Below, piece by piece: positions 47,944 to 59,674 of a stretch of DNA of 64,000 nt; positions within the stretch are counted from its first letter, which is position 1; each line of letters opens with the position of its first letter. The DNA is taken from contig CM073325.1 in the NCBI GenBank assembly GCA_037043015.1, forward strand, positions 3,226,501 through 3,290,500. The letters are read 5' to 3'. This stretch comes from Bryum argenteum. Taxonomy: Eukaryota; Streptophyta; Bryopsida; Bryales; Bryaceae. The position numbers were made by a program, and so were the translations under genes. The notes beneath the pieces were generated by a model. It was not told the DNA's origin and did no database searches. It saw only the letters and a program-made list of their open reading frames with translations.

Positions 47944-49124
47944 GGGGCAATGTTTATAATATTTTTGTCACTTTGGGAGTTTGTGTAGTTGTCATTGGAA
48001 TATTTTTAAGGCAGGTATTTGGTTACCCAATTTGTTCATTGTTGTATGCGCTTCGACAGTGCAATCTCCTGCTTGCAACCAAACCATCGACAACACTCAT
48101 TGATCCGCATGCAACCAAATAGTCATACACGGAAACCGCACACAATACTTAGTAGTCCGTCAAAGCAACGTCACTAAGCTAAACAAACTCCTCTGCATTA
48201 ACATTATGTCCTCCAAAAACATTCAACAAGTTAATACGTACCACCAAGACACTAAGTTGCTACCACTGACGAAGACAATTGGTGGACTCAATTTCGATCA
48301 CTCAAGTGCGGTTCAGTTCGATCGGTTTATGAACGTGTCGCTTTCGAAGTTAAAAGTTTGTATCCAACAACTTCAACAATCACGAGGGCCCTCTGTCAGA
48401 GACCATCTTACGCATCACCTAAATGGCTTAAAGGAGGATGATTACTACATTGATCTACATTGGAGAGCAACAAAAATATCTACCTTAGGGAGACATATGT
48501 GAATTCAACAGAAGTCACTGCATTACAATGGCCCATTCAAGGGACCGTAGGCATTGAGTGGTTCTCAAGAATATGAGACACATGCACTAGTAGAAAATGG
48601 TGTCTAAAATGGTGTCCGAAATTACATAGAACCACTAATTTTTTGCTACAACTTTGTATCCTCAATCAACACAACCACCAACATTTTGTAATGTTTTATA
48701 AGAGTAGTAGATCAACATACACTAGTATTGAATCAGTAAAAACATGATGATAATTGACAGAAATGTAATAATTCGGGACAAATTTTGAACCCTTGTCTAC
48801 TAGTGATAGCTACCTCCACTCAATGCGTATGATGAGACCCACATTGCACTACACAATTGTGCTCTTAACCTGGATAGCTCCAACATCTTGTTCTTCAACA
48901 CTATGCGAGTGGAAAATGCATAGTAACTTCCACTTACAATTTTCAATGTACTCATAGTCTATAATTCAATATTGGATGGTTTTTGGTACTACTAACACTT
49001 TCGATTCCAAAAATTCATAAATAATTCTAGATATATCCAAAGTTGGTCAAAATCTCTACTTGTAGAGTAGAATCGTAACATGACTAGTCCTTTAAGTCAA
49101 GTATTGTATGCCAACCGTTATCCT
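47897..49124. other. Intergenic; one unassigned short open frame
   Basis: Poly-T tract at 47902-47943. An open frame at 48206-48502 (98 codons) begins with ATG and is unlike its surroundings, but I recognise no family and see no splice or promoter support. Otherwise nothing. Confidence 0.35.
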
Positions 49125-49228
49125 ACGTCATTGTTGTTATGTCCAGTGGGCATACCATCAAGGATAGGTCGAACAGGCATTTTATTTACGCCAACCCCAC
49201 AACGGACTGGTGTTCTTATTTATTTACC
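49125..49228 (+). mobile_element. SINE-related 3' core, (TTTA)n-type tail
   Basis: TTGTTGTTATGTCCAGTGGG, CATACCATCAAGGATAGG, CGAACAGGCATTTTATTTAC, GCCAACCCC and tail GTTCTTATTTATTTACC. Closely matches the copies at 12940 and 62915. Confidence 0.65.
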
Positions 49229-49797
49229 ATCCGTGATAGCTTAAGAGGTAATTCTATGATGAACATTCCATTCTGACAATTTTAGAATTATTTTGAACAA
49301 GCGTGCAAGCTTTTCTAATTCTTGAAAGGGAAAGGTAGAAAAACAGTGTCAAATAATGTGTCAAATATCAAATCACATTTCTAGCTAGGCAGCCTATTAT
49401 TCACATACTCCAGAGAAAATGCCAATGGCACTTGATGTGAGGGTCCCTGCAGTATAGTACATTCATTATTTTCAATAATATGACAAGACTGAGTTAGATC
49501 ACAATCTGTTGTTGGTACTTCTCCTATCAACGTCTACATAAAGTTGAAATTAATCTTACCTTTTTGTTTCTTCAAAATTGTGTGAGGGCCTTTTGGATCA
49601 ATTTTACCATACCAAGCTAACTTCTTTTTTTTTTTTTTTTCTTTTTTTCTTTTTTTTTTCTCTCAGAATGTGGATATTATCATACTTTGCCCATAAAAAT
49701 TTTACCCAAGTTTGATGTCCAAATTTGAATTTTCAATTTTCTAATTACTAGGTTTAACCCCTAAACGAGAAAGAGGCCCGAATTCGGTCGGTCTGGT

Positions 49798-50127
49798 TTA
49801 ACCCTTAAACGCCCAAGCAAGCCCGAGGGGCACGGAATCTTCCCTGTAGCTCTTACTGTACTCAACATTTCACTTATATTTTGATGTCAAACTGGTCACC
49901 TTCTTCTGGTGCATTCAAAAAGTGAAATTTCACAATTCAAATCACAATTTGTATGAATGATTTTGTGCTTTGAAAGGATTGTGGTAGGTAGGTTGGGGTT
50001 GTACATAACCTTGTAGGAGGTTGCAAGCTCATCATTGATTGGTCTATTTCATGATGCCCAAGTCCAAAAGATGCTGTGATCCAATTTTGGGCTGCCCGTT
50101 TCAAACCCTGTGGGCGTTTAAGGTTAA
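49798..50127 (-). mobile_element. TIR element, family A copy 2, inverted (330 bp)
   Basis: TTAACCCTTAAACGCCCA at the left and GGGCGTTTAAGGTTAA at the right. The inside is the reverse complement of the nested copy at 47065, with a ~40-bp length difference. A separate terminus TTAACCCCTAAACGAG lies 45 bp to its left (49753), suggesting this one also landed next to or inside another family member. Confidence 0.8.
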
Positions 50128-53083
50128 AAAATTACGAAAGCCCAAACTTTGACTCAAAGATTTGTATGGTGAAATTTGATCAAAACTGGTGGGTAGATAG
50201 TTTTGAACAAGATCTTACTGCTAGATTTTCTAAAACCTAATTCAAAAAAACAATGTTCACGGATTTTCTGATATGCCTATCTCGAGGTCATTACTGAGCT
50301 TCTCCTTTCAGGGATGTACTGCACAATTTGAGTGTTGAAATATCCCATTGTAAACATTCTTTTTAGATTTGTTCGCATACTGTCAAGTTTACACCTAAAA
50401 ATCCTTGTGTGTATTGTGGTTCGAACACAAAACAACTATTTTTGGAATCATTATTTTGTAGTTATCGAATTCTTTCAACCATAGGTTTTGAAGCTAATTA
50501 TCTACTATCACACGTTTTGCATTGAATTTCACAACCATAGGGTGTTTGTGCATCATTTGTGAGATCGTAACCTTCAAAATTGATGCTAATTTATCTTTTT
50601 CGGTAATGCTTAGAAAACAGTCTAATTTTGCCAAAAAGCAATGAGCACCACACTTGCATCGCAATGGAACCCCAAAACCTAATCCTCCGTTGGCTATGAG
50701 CCCCACCCACCAAGCCAAGTCGTGTGCTACCTATGAGTACTGTATATCCACAAGTAACAAATCATTCGAACTAAATGCAATGAACCATCGATCGAGGTTA
50801 CAAATGCAATGAACCTTCAATTCTGCTTAGAGAAAGTGCAGAGAGCTATTCTACAGGTGAGCAGTACAAGAGCATGGCGCCGACTCAGATTCTCGGCAAT
50901 CGACTTGTTTAATCAACAGTACTCAACTCAACTTTGGATATCCGCTTTGATGCTCTTTCGGTACTCTGCCTTTGCAGACACTTCACCACCAAGCACCTTC
51001 GGCAGAGGGTGGCACCAATTTCTTTACAATTTTATAACCACTTTCCTTTAGAAAATTACCACTTGCTTGCTTCTTATTTTACGAATTCTAGGCAAGTTGC
51101 ATTGCTCCCCCATTTTACTGGCATGTTTTATGTTGAAGTGCTCACGACCAGGTCTTTACAGAATGTCTGGAGTACCAGTGCAGTTTTGGCTTCAATCTGG
51201 TGCTTGGTGTCTTTTATATATCATTCTTACCGACTTGTTCATCTTCGGCAAATTCTTCCCCGGATTCCTGTGCACACGAACTCCAAGTGCCTTCTCGCTG
51301 TAGTTGAGCTTAAGTAAATGTCGACCTGCGTATGTAAACTCATATGTAAGATGAATGTGTCAAAAGGGATGGAGGGTAGTAAGTACCACACTAATTATGG
51401 ATGTACACAAGTGGAAGTTTATAGCGCAGTTCGATTCTCAGATCTCAATTTTGTTCATTTCTCAATCAAAATGAAATCAATAGTCTGATGGATTTGTATC
51501 ACGTGACTATCTCAGGTCGCAAAGCACGCCTGAAAATACGGAGAAAGGGCGGTATGGGAGGGGTCCAGCTTGGGGGCGGGGGTTTGTGGGCGAGGAGTCT
51601 TGCGGGAGCGGGTTTACCCATATCGTTTGGGGCAAAACATTGATAAATTAATGTAAAATTAAGTGAAGGTCATGCAGCAAGATCTCAACATATCACGTGA
51701 CTAAATCAGTGGTGATTCAAGTGAAGGAAGCTCCATGAAGTACAGTAGGTTGCTCGAATTCTGTGCTGATGACTAGCCACGAGTCTTTTGTCCTGTAAGG
51801 TTGGGGTACTACCAAAAAGTGACAAATCTCAACATGGTCGCTGCAGTGAGCGAGCTTCTACCGTAATGGAGTTGTGTTCAATGCGTCAAGATCCACTGAA
51901 AAAGGTGGCTTTTAGGTTGGAATGATGGACGCTAACCTGTAAATGAGCCATGGGTATCCTGACTACAATGTGAAGTCAACACTGCAACCCTTACAGCATC
52001 TCATAAGAGCATCTCAAAGACTTTTAATTCCCTCAACGTTTATGGTCCCGCCGAGAAGGGAATTCGATCTACAGTCCTTGAGGTTTATGGTTCTCTGTAC
52101 ATTCCAGAATCCTTGCAAATGACACAGGAATTAACGATATAGTGACTTATATTTCTGAATAAACAGAATTGTCTGCACTTCTACTATAGCATAGTTACCA
52201 TTTTTCACCAAAACAGTGAATTTGGCTTTTCCAAGAAGCATATCTGGAGCCTCAACTTGGTACTGTAGCGCGTAGTACTCTAGTTTTCGGGTTATTCTAC
52301 AGTTGAACGGGTTTTCTGTGATAAAATGTCACCCTACAATCCTCGACACTGTGTACGTCCATCAAGTTGCAAGATTTCTATTACGTTCTCCCCAGGGCAT
52401 TGCTGTAGATACGAAGAATCTAGACTATCGGTCAATGCCCCACCTCGAATTTAGACTATCGCTTCTTACATTCTCATGTACATAACAGCACTGTAACAAG
52501 AATGTGATTGTGTTGAACACAGCAAGATTGCCTGAGTATTAGCTTAAATATACGCTGAAATTGAACACATACGTGCATACAAGCTGCCTACCTACAGATG
52601 GTAGTACCGGCATTGCTTGGGTAGGCTTCGATATCACTTCAAATTCTACTCAATGAAAGGGTAGTCAAACTACTGAATGGCTCACTTCATAAAGGCGTGA
52701 CAAACAAACACGCAGATGATAAACTGAACTTGGTGCCGTGTGCATGCAAATGCTCTAGCTAGCTCATGTAAGTATTGCTCAATTGATCCACGCAGAAGAA
52801 ATGAAACAACGGCTAAGCTTTCAGTGTCTCAAGCGCAAACGTAGAGAGTCATGTGCACTCTGTAATCGCGCAAGATTATAGGAGCTTTTGTGATCATATC
52901 ATCCGTAGAAGTATGATTAGTACCAGAGTATGTCACTGCATTAAAACAAAAGTCACACTGATCGGCTACTGTGGCTATCAATATGAGACAAACAGAGAGC
53001 AGTACAATCGTTAGTAGTCGCTGAAAAGGGAATGTGCAGGGGTCATGAGAGGTACTGTATATTAAAAATCTAAGTTAGAGTGC
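50128..53083. other. Intergenic, no gene recognised
   Basis: Several short open frames around 50800-51320 overlap on the plus strand without family resemblance. The 3' untranslated region of the zinc-ribbon gene should lie at its right end. No RNA gene or transposase found. Confidence 0.4.
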
Positions 53084-53530
53084 TCAGAGCTTCGATGCAG
53101 ACACATTCAGAGCTTCGAAACTTGGCAGGCCGATAACTGGCGGTGGCTTAGTCGTCACAATGAGCTTGCGTCCAGCAGCATCTAAAACGCCAAACCGTTG
53201 GTACTCGTCCCGGCCGCTCTCCCTCCACTTTTTCTCCCCAGGCAGCTCAATCATCCACTGACATCCGATCAAGCCAATGCGAGTAGCGCGCGATCCGACG
53301 CTGTCGCACATGGGACACAGCACAGGCTCCCCTACGTCGAACACGCCGAACCCCTTCTGGCAGCGCACTCGGCTGTTGAATGCCTCGCAGTGAGCGTTCT
53401 GGCACTTGCCTTCCATGTTCAGTCCCATGCACGCCATCCGCCATGCTGGTTTTGTGTGTACTTGCCGCTTGGATGCGTAGATTGCCTTCATCTCAAACAA
53501 GTTCTCCATCTCCTCGATCGCTCCAAGCAT
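53084..53530 (-). CDS. Small intronless zinc-ribbon-like protein, unknown function
   Basis: 148 residues, one exon, GC-richer than its AT-rich surroundings. The middle carries a likely zinc ribbon: Cys43 and Cys48 (GKCQNAHCEAF), then Cys72 and Cys75 (LCPMC), followed by a conserved-looking GLIGCQWMIEL strand. No signal peptide or membrane segment. From memory, similar W-R-x3-x-G-L-N-x-x-G-x-C-x4-C-x-A cores occur in uncharacterised proteins of fungi, amoebae and other protists, sometimes next to ubiquitin-like or other repeat domains; I cannot name an established family. The start is the first ATG of the frame; ATG codons at residues 8 and 14 are alternatives. Being intronless within a transposon-rich stretch, it might be a retrocopy or a transferred gene, but the intact frame suggests it is kept by selection. 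Confidence 0.65.
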   Translation of the reverse strand: MLGAIEEMENLFEMKAIYASKRQVHTKPAWRMACMGLNMEGKCQNAHCEAFNSRVRCQKGFGVFDVGEPVLCPMCDSVGSRATRIGLIGCQWMIELPGEKKWRESGRDEYQRFGVLDAAGRKLIVTTKPPPVIGLPSFEALNVSASKL

Positions 53531-54485
53531 TCAGTCTGGAAACCCAAGCATTTGATCAGTGATTCCACTCCTTCTTAATTCATCTTCATGTTTCATTTTG
53601 GCCATGGCGGCCATGATAGCAATGTGTCGCCTCACAGAATGTGATTAGATGCAGACTGAGGATCCTAAGTAGGCTGTTTCGAAGTGACTCGTAGTGACAT
53701 GTTTCTGGTTAGTGGAGGCACTCAAATTCATTTGCCATTGATCTTGCATGAAAGTAAAGATAGTGAGAGGAAAGGGAAGAGTAAAGAACATAACCGCAGT
53801 TCAGGCAAAAACTATAGAGGTGTCTCCTCATTGGAGGAGTTCCAATGTGGTTATTTCCCACAATGGGACCCTCGCTGGCGTTGTGGTCTCCCACTCCTGG
53901 CTCCGTTGATCTCCAAGATTAACGGTCTTTGTTTATTGTTTTGTAGGAAGGGAAGAGGAGGGGTCTTTATACACTGTTTTTTTCCACTAGCAATTAGTAA
54001 GGTACAAATGACTTTTTCTCAATTTTTTTTTTTTGTTTTTTGCGAGGATGAAAATGGAGTTATTCCCAACTTTATGCAACTTTTTAAATTTTTTTGGAGA
54101 GTAAAAAATTTTCTTTTGGATATTTGAACTTTTTCCAAAAATTTGCGGGGAGGGATAAATTAATTTTTCTTAAAAGTTTTGAACTGCGGTAACCGTTATG
54201 TTATCCCGCGGCTCGGAAGGATGCCGCACTGGTTATTTTCCATAACCAGTGGCTCCTTTGGAGTTACCTAGTACATAATGATAGGGTAGAGAAGGACGTT
54301 GAGATGCACAAGGAGGGGATTGTTGGGTTCAAATCAGCATCTCAGTAATACATTTGATGATGTTGAATGAGAATGTCTTGTTCTGATCTTGTATGATGCA
54401 TTTGGAAAATGAGTAGGAGATATTTATTGTGTAGTTTACATAGTATATTCTTTGGAGATATGCTTATTCGGTATATAATTTTCTA
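53531..54485. other. Zinc-ribbon gene promoter and intergenic DNA
   Basis: Upstream of the minus-strand gene. An open plus frame at 53684-54127 is T-rich and phenylalanine-rich with no family. Nothing further. Confidence 0.35.
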
Positions 54486-55338
54486 TTAATCCCTAAAGTC
54501 GAAAGCCTCCAAAATTGTCAGAACTCCTCAAAACCACCCTCTTTCAATGCAAGATGAAAATTTTCAACTTCTGACAGAATCTCAAGTATGTAACCGTAAG
54601 ATTTTACACCTAACTTGTCCATGTATGTGTGTACCATTTACTTAGATTCAAATTCTTTATCAATTGTGAGATCGTAACATTCAAAGTTGAAAACAAGTTT
54701 TTTTCCCTTGTTGCAAAATGGGTTGGAAGTTTTTTGTGAGCCCAAAAAATCCAATTTTAAGAGTAAATTTGAACTGAGGCTCCTCAAATTCTTCTTTCTA
54801 AGTGAGTAGGGAACATGCCTATGAAATTTTTACCCTCATGCGACCTATAAAACTTAATGAAATGCTTAAACTTTCACAAGGAGGTATGCTGAAATTCAAC
54901 TTCAAAGGCCCCTCTTTGGTAATAAAAATGGCACGTGAATGATAATTGGATGAAAGATCCAAATGGTGAAATCATGCCTTACAACCTTATTTCCAAGTAC
55001 AAAAAACAAAACTTGAAAAAAAGTAAAATCTCAATTTTTGGTGAAATTTTGAAGTTCTTGCAATCTTATTTATTTTCGGCAGATTTTGAGAATAAACGAG
55101 CAGATACCACGGTTTCGGCAGTTTTGAGCAGATTTCAAATATTGTTTCCAAACTTTGACCGTAAATATCTCATAAAGTATGAGGTTTTTAGCAGCATGAA
55201 ATGAATTTTCGAAAAGCTATGGAAAAACTCCTTAACTTGCAAATGGTTTCAATTTTGTACGAGCTAAATACAATAAGTACGGGGCTGACCAGACCCCCAA
55301 TCAACCCGATTGGGGCTCTTTTTGACTTTAGGGGTTAA
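54486..55338. mobile_element. TIR element, family D (853 bp)
   Basis: Ends TTAATCCCTAAAGTC and GACTTTAGGGGTTAA form a 15-bp inverted repeat with one mismatch. No coding capacity. Includes TGAGATCGTAACATTCAAAG, a motif also found reversed in family C, pointing to a common origin. Fragments of the same element lie near 18110-18430 and 56646-57000. Confidence 0.78.
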
Positions 55339-56645
55339 CATTACCATACCACCATAGCAGGTTCGGTCCCGATCGGACGGATATTTATTTATTTCTGAAA
55401 AAATAAGGTTCGTTTGCCACAAATATTTTTTTTTGAAATTCGTTCTTTTGTTTTTTGGAAAATTCTATACAAAGGAGAGAGATGAAGTGGAGGCTCTCAC
55501 TCTTGCAGTAACTCATCTAGTTGATTGTTGCAGTAACTCATAATTACCCAACTTTTCGTTCCTCTTGGCTTGTAATTTCTAATTTTATACGTTTTTTAAA
55601 AATAGAATTATTTATGACCAAACTTTCTATAGTGGTATGGTATATGATTAAGATATAAAAGTAAGAAGTCTCTTCTCTTTAGCTTTTGGAGTTATTTATG
55701 AAATGATCGTCGTTTTGTATCTACTTTTTGGATCAACTTTCAAAGTATAAGTCTCCAAGAGTTTAGGTCTCCAAGATGGTGTGGTTGGTGTGTAATCATG
55801 CAAATCTAAGAGCTTAAGCTTCCTGCATGGCCACATCTTTCATGCTAGGTGGCAAGCCGTTATTGGTCAAATTTGTCGAAGAACGTGGCAAGACATTTTT
55901 GAATGGAAAATCCCCGGGGAAGATGGCTCTTCACACCACGTGGCAAGTCGTTATTGGTCCAAACCGTGGTAGGGAGGACATTTCTATAATTGAGCCTTTG
56001 AAAAGTCTCAATAAGACGAATTTGTTGTTGAAGATTTCTAAAAGTTGGAAAATAGTTCTGACATAATTATTTCTTTACTTCACCATAAAATGTGAAACGG
56101 CTAAGGCGTGCAAGTTGGGTACTTTTGCAACTAAAATAGGGTTGATAATGCATTGAGACGTACAATTATATTGATTTTGTCATGAGGTGACCATCTTGCA
56201 TTGATGTTGCATGATCATCAACGAGCTAATCGTTGTTGAAATAAGCTCAAATCCTCAAGGTTCAAGCTCGAGGGAAAGCTGTAGAAGCTAAACTTTCTCA
56301 TCTCTTCATGTCTTCTCCAGCCACTTCTCACAACATCTTTGTTATACTTGTATGCAAATGGAAATGTAGACATAATAACAGGTCTCGCTACACGTGTTCC
56401 ATTTACATATTTTATATTTCCTAGCTTGAGTATATACCAAACGTGGTATCCGCTAGCACATGCTCTAGAAGAAAAATGCAAAAAGTGACATTATGAAAAA
56501 CAAGAATTTGTGTGATTTTGATTGTTACTCGTCTCAAGTGACAAATTGCAGAAATGTTCAATGGGATAAGTCACCTTTGACAAATCTCTCACTTACGATA
56601 GTGTCTTTACATTTGTTATTTTCACCAGAAATAGTGGCTTGTCAC
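55339..56645. other. Intergenic; imperfect direct repeat near 55845-55975
   Basis: GTGGCAAGCCGTTATTGGTC at about 55850 recurs as GTGGCAAGTCGTTATTGGTC at about 55940. No gene is recognised. Confidence 0.4.
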
Positions 56646-57000
56646 TTAACCCCTAAAGTCAACAAAAGCCATATTCTTGTGGTTTGGGGTTTGGTCAGCC
56701 TCTGACTTACACCTTTTAGGTCACATGATATTGAAACCTTTTACAATTTGGAAATTTTTTCCAAACCTTTTCGAAAAGTTCTTTCGAACTTCAAAATTCT
56801 TCATACTTTAGGCTATATTGACGATCAAAGTTTCAAAACACTATTCAAAAATCTGCCCAAACTGCAGAATATGCTCATTTAATTCTCAAAATATACCCAA
56901 AATCATTTAAATCACCAAAACATCAAAAAATTACCAAAAATTGGCTTTACTTCTTTTCCAAGGTTTTTTTTAAGTAAGGTTTAGGGCCTTAAAACATGTA
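56646..57000 (-). mobile_element. Family D fragment, inverted
   Basis: A terminus TTAACCCCTAAAGTCAACAA and, reversed, the family D segment with TCGAAAAG and AAACTTTGA. The opposite terminus was not found. Confidence 0.5.
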
Positions 57001-57470
57001 ATTAAGGTTTAGGTCATGTAGGTCATAATGCACAAGATCATGTAAGTAAGGTTTAGCAAGGACCACACCAAATTTTGAAAATATTTGAGGAAGTTCATGT
57101 GAGTGTTCTCGTAATTATAAAACAAAAAATTGGCTTTCAACAAGCCAACTTGTCATAGTAATTTATCAATTGCATCAAACAACTGGAATTTAGTATTTAA
57201 CTAATCCATACATGTATATGCTCAAGTTATTTTATTTTGTATTTTATTATTTTTTTAATTTTTATATTTTTCTCTTCAAGTCTAAAATGATTGGAGGAGG
57301 AAGATTTCAACGACAATATAAATCCATTCATTATCGTAAAAAAGATGCGTGCATGTGTCAAAGGTACCCTTTACAGATTGAGACATGAGAAATCACATTA
57401 CTCTGTAGCTTTTCGAAAAGAGAAAAATAAATAAAAATGACACCATATAAGTGTGCAGAGGTGGGCATAT

Positions 57471-57726
57471 TGTTGTGATAGGCCGACTAGCGGAACACCT
57501 AGTGTAGATAGGCGCCGCTTCATCTCCCGGGAGCTGGTAGTTAGCTACAGTGCCACCTGTCCGAACTGCCTGTTCACTGCAGTTGACCTTTGGTGCCATT
57601 ACGGTGCCGCCTGTACTCACCAACCCCGATCTCTATAAAGCCCGGCCGAGGCTCTTGAAGCTCTTGGCACTCTTTCACCAATTCTTGTTTTCTCCCTCTT
57701 GCTTTCTCTCGTCGATGCTCTCAACA
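57471..57726 (+). repeat. 5' LTR of the Copia element
   Basis: 256 bp, TGTTGTGATAGG to CTCTCAACA. A TATAAA at 57634-57639 is the probable promoter. Appears identical to the 3' LTR. Confidence 0.95.
57634..57639 (+). promoter_or_regulatory. TATA box of the 5' LTR
   Basis: CTCTATAAAGCCCGG about two thirds into the LTR, the usual U3 position for Copia elements. The same box is at 62822-62827 in the 3' LTR. Confidence 0.7.
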
Positions 57727-57739
57727 CGTTATCAGCACG
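57727..57739 (+). other. Putative primer-binding site of the Copia element
   Basis: CGTTATCAGCACG directly follows the 5' LTR. It is not the common TGGTATCAGAGC complement of initiator tRNA-Met. Its complement, CGTGCTGATAACG, looks like a tRNA anticodon arm with loop CTGATAA, so priming from an internal tRNA half is possible; this is inference. Confidence 0.5.
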
Positions 57740-58074
57740 TTTGCTACGCAAATTTCTTCTTTTCTTTTTTTTTTTCGTTTTTCTAGCTCCGTTTGTCGCC
57801 ACAGTTATGACTTCTCTCGCTAAAACTGATCGCCGCGCCTCGACTCTCCTTCCTTCTGTTTAGTTATCTCGTCGTTCCTTTTTCCCTTGTTGCTGCTGTA
57901 GATCCAACAACTTTCCAGATCCACCGCTCGCCTGTTCATCTTGACCTCGTGCAGGGATTCCGGACCTCGTCGATTCCAGGAGGAGCAGTCCCGCCGAATC
58001 CTTGTGAATCCTTTCCCCTGTCCATTTATTTTCAGTTCTAGCTTTTCGACCGAAACCCTACCTGTTTCTTTTTC

Positions 58075-59203
58075 ATGACATCCCCGATTACCATGGCGAC
58101 CTCGGTCAGAGAGGTCCGTACGCAGACATTAATGTTCGATGCCTTGGAAGGGGACGGTTCGAACTTTTTAGAATGGAACAATGATATGACCACGTATCTG
58201 TATGCGGAGGAGCTCCATGCCGTCCTTGATCCGAACACCACCCATGACCTTCCCACCGCATCCAAGTGGCAAGCCCTGCTTCTCATCCGCCGCCACATGG
58301 ACGCGTCTCTCCGTCAACAATACGTGCAACTCAACGATCCGGCGGAATTATGGAAGCAGCTTCAGGCGCGATTCCAACATGAGCAGAACCTTTTTCTCCC
58401 ACAAGCTCGTAGCGATTGGGTGAACCTGAGAGTACTCGACTTCCCCAACTTTCAAGCATTTAACGCGGAACTTCATCGCTTGACATCCCAGCTACGACTC
58501 TGTGGAGAACGCGTGACGGAAGCCGAACTCATGGACAAAACGTTGTCGACATTCCCACCGCTCTGACCATTCTCTCGCAACAAGATGCTGTAATATGAAG
58601 TTCAAGACCTACGCTGAATCGATGTCATATCTACTCCTTGCAGAGAAGCAACAAAGAGATCCTCCTACGGAATGCGGAGTCCCGCCTGACCCGGAAGTGC
58701 ACACAACGGAAACCCCACGCATCCACTCCCGCAGCCCCAAAGCGCCCAAAGAAAGCTACGCGGCGGAACCCCGCATCCTCCAATCCCGCCCGGAGGTTCA
58801 CAAAGATCAAGCGGCCAAACGGCCGGCTTGTGGCGGACGAGGAGGAGGTCGCGGCCGGGGACGCGGCCGTGACTACAACCAATATAGGCACGACAACAGG
58901 CACTACGACTCCTACAACCGATACCATGCTGATCGGTACGATCACCGCGACTCGAGGTACTCACGAGAATCGCCTCATCACACTCGCCTCATAATCGGTC
59001 CCCATCCTAGAGAGGATCGCTCACAAAGAGTCGGTCTCACCATACTTCCAACTCTAGCGATGATACATGTTTTAAGTGTGGGCGACATGGCCATTATGCA
59101 CGAGAATGCAGGTCACCACCTTATGTATGCGACATGTATCAGGAACTTAGAAAACTCCGGGAGGAGAAGAGGGAAGTGCACTCCCTCGATGCACCCTCCC
59201 TGA
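58075..59203 (+). pseudogene. gag: Copia Gag remnant
   Basis: Starts at ATG 58075. The first frame (58075-58566) has the Copia Gag core: LEGDGSNFLEWNNDM, ASLRQQYVQLNDPAELWKQL and LRLCGERVTEAELMDKTLST. A one-base change ends it with TGA at 58564-58566; a second frame (58595-59203) continues with MKFKTYAESMSYLLLAEKQQ and an Arg/Gly/Tyr-rich region. The zinc knuckle CFKCGRHGHYARECR (C-x2-C-x4-H-x4-C, from 59068) lies in the first frame again. At least two frame changes break it. It would form the particle shell. Confidence 0.85.
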
Positions 59204-59205
59204 AT

Positions 59206-59630
59206 AACTTAGATGCCGAAAATTACATGGTAGTCCGCTCCAGAGAAAGTTCATTCTCCGAGACTGCTCTCTTAGATTCAGCGTCCACTCACACAATTCT
59301 TAGAGATCCTCTGCTTTTTGAGTCTTCTTGCATGCGCGGATCCTGGTCGAATTGTGAGATTCTCACAATTGCGGAAGCCGGAACTTCGTGTTCGGGAGGG
59401 CCGAACAACGGTAGTTTTGCCCGGGATTCCCCTCAGGATTGAAAGAGCCATGTATGCTCTAGCCGCACCCCGTAGCCTGATCAGCTATCGGGATTTGCGT
59501 GCAAATGGGATCCACATTTCCACCTTGGGTGAAAATGATGATGACGCTGCACTTGAGTTGCGTAAAGGAACGCAACTCATTACAAAAGTGAGCGCCGAAC
59601 GACCGCTGTGTATGCATTGACGATTACGGC
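59206..59630 (+). pseudogene. Copia protease region remnant
   Basis: An aspartic protease active site is visible as ALLDSASTHTILRD at about 59263 (D-S-x-x-T type). The linker toward integrase (LAAPRSLISYRDLRANGIHI, about 59458) is in another frame, so a frame change lies between about 59330 and 59400. Broken. Confidence 0.7.
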
Positions 59631-59674
59631 GGACGCGCCTATATCGGTCAACCTGGCAACGTATCAAGGCCACA

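Noticed and set aside
48206..48502. 98-codon plus-strand frame
   Set aside because: No recognised family, no introns or promoter; kept only as a note in the intergenic entry.
50809..51317. Overlapping plus-strand frames of 78-127 codons
   Set aside because: Three frames open over the same bases with hydrophobic, composition-driven peptides; no family match.
53684..54127. 147-codon plus-strand frame
   Set aside because: T-rich low-complexity tract gives a Phe-rich tail; no domain.
57550..57786. Open frame in the LTR (repeated at 62738)
   Set aside because: Identical in both LTRs because the LTRs are identical; not a gene.
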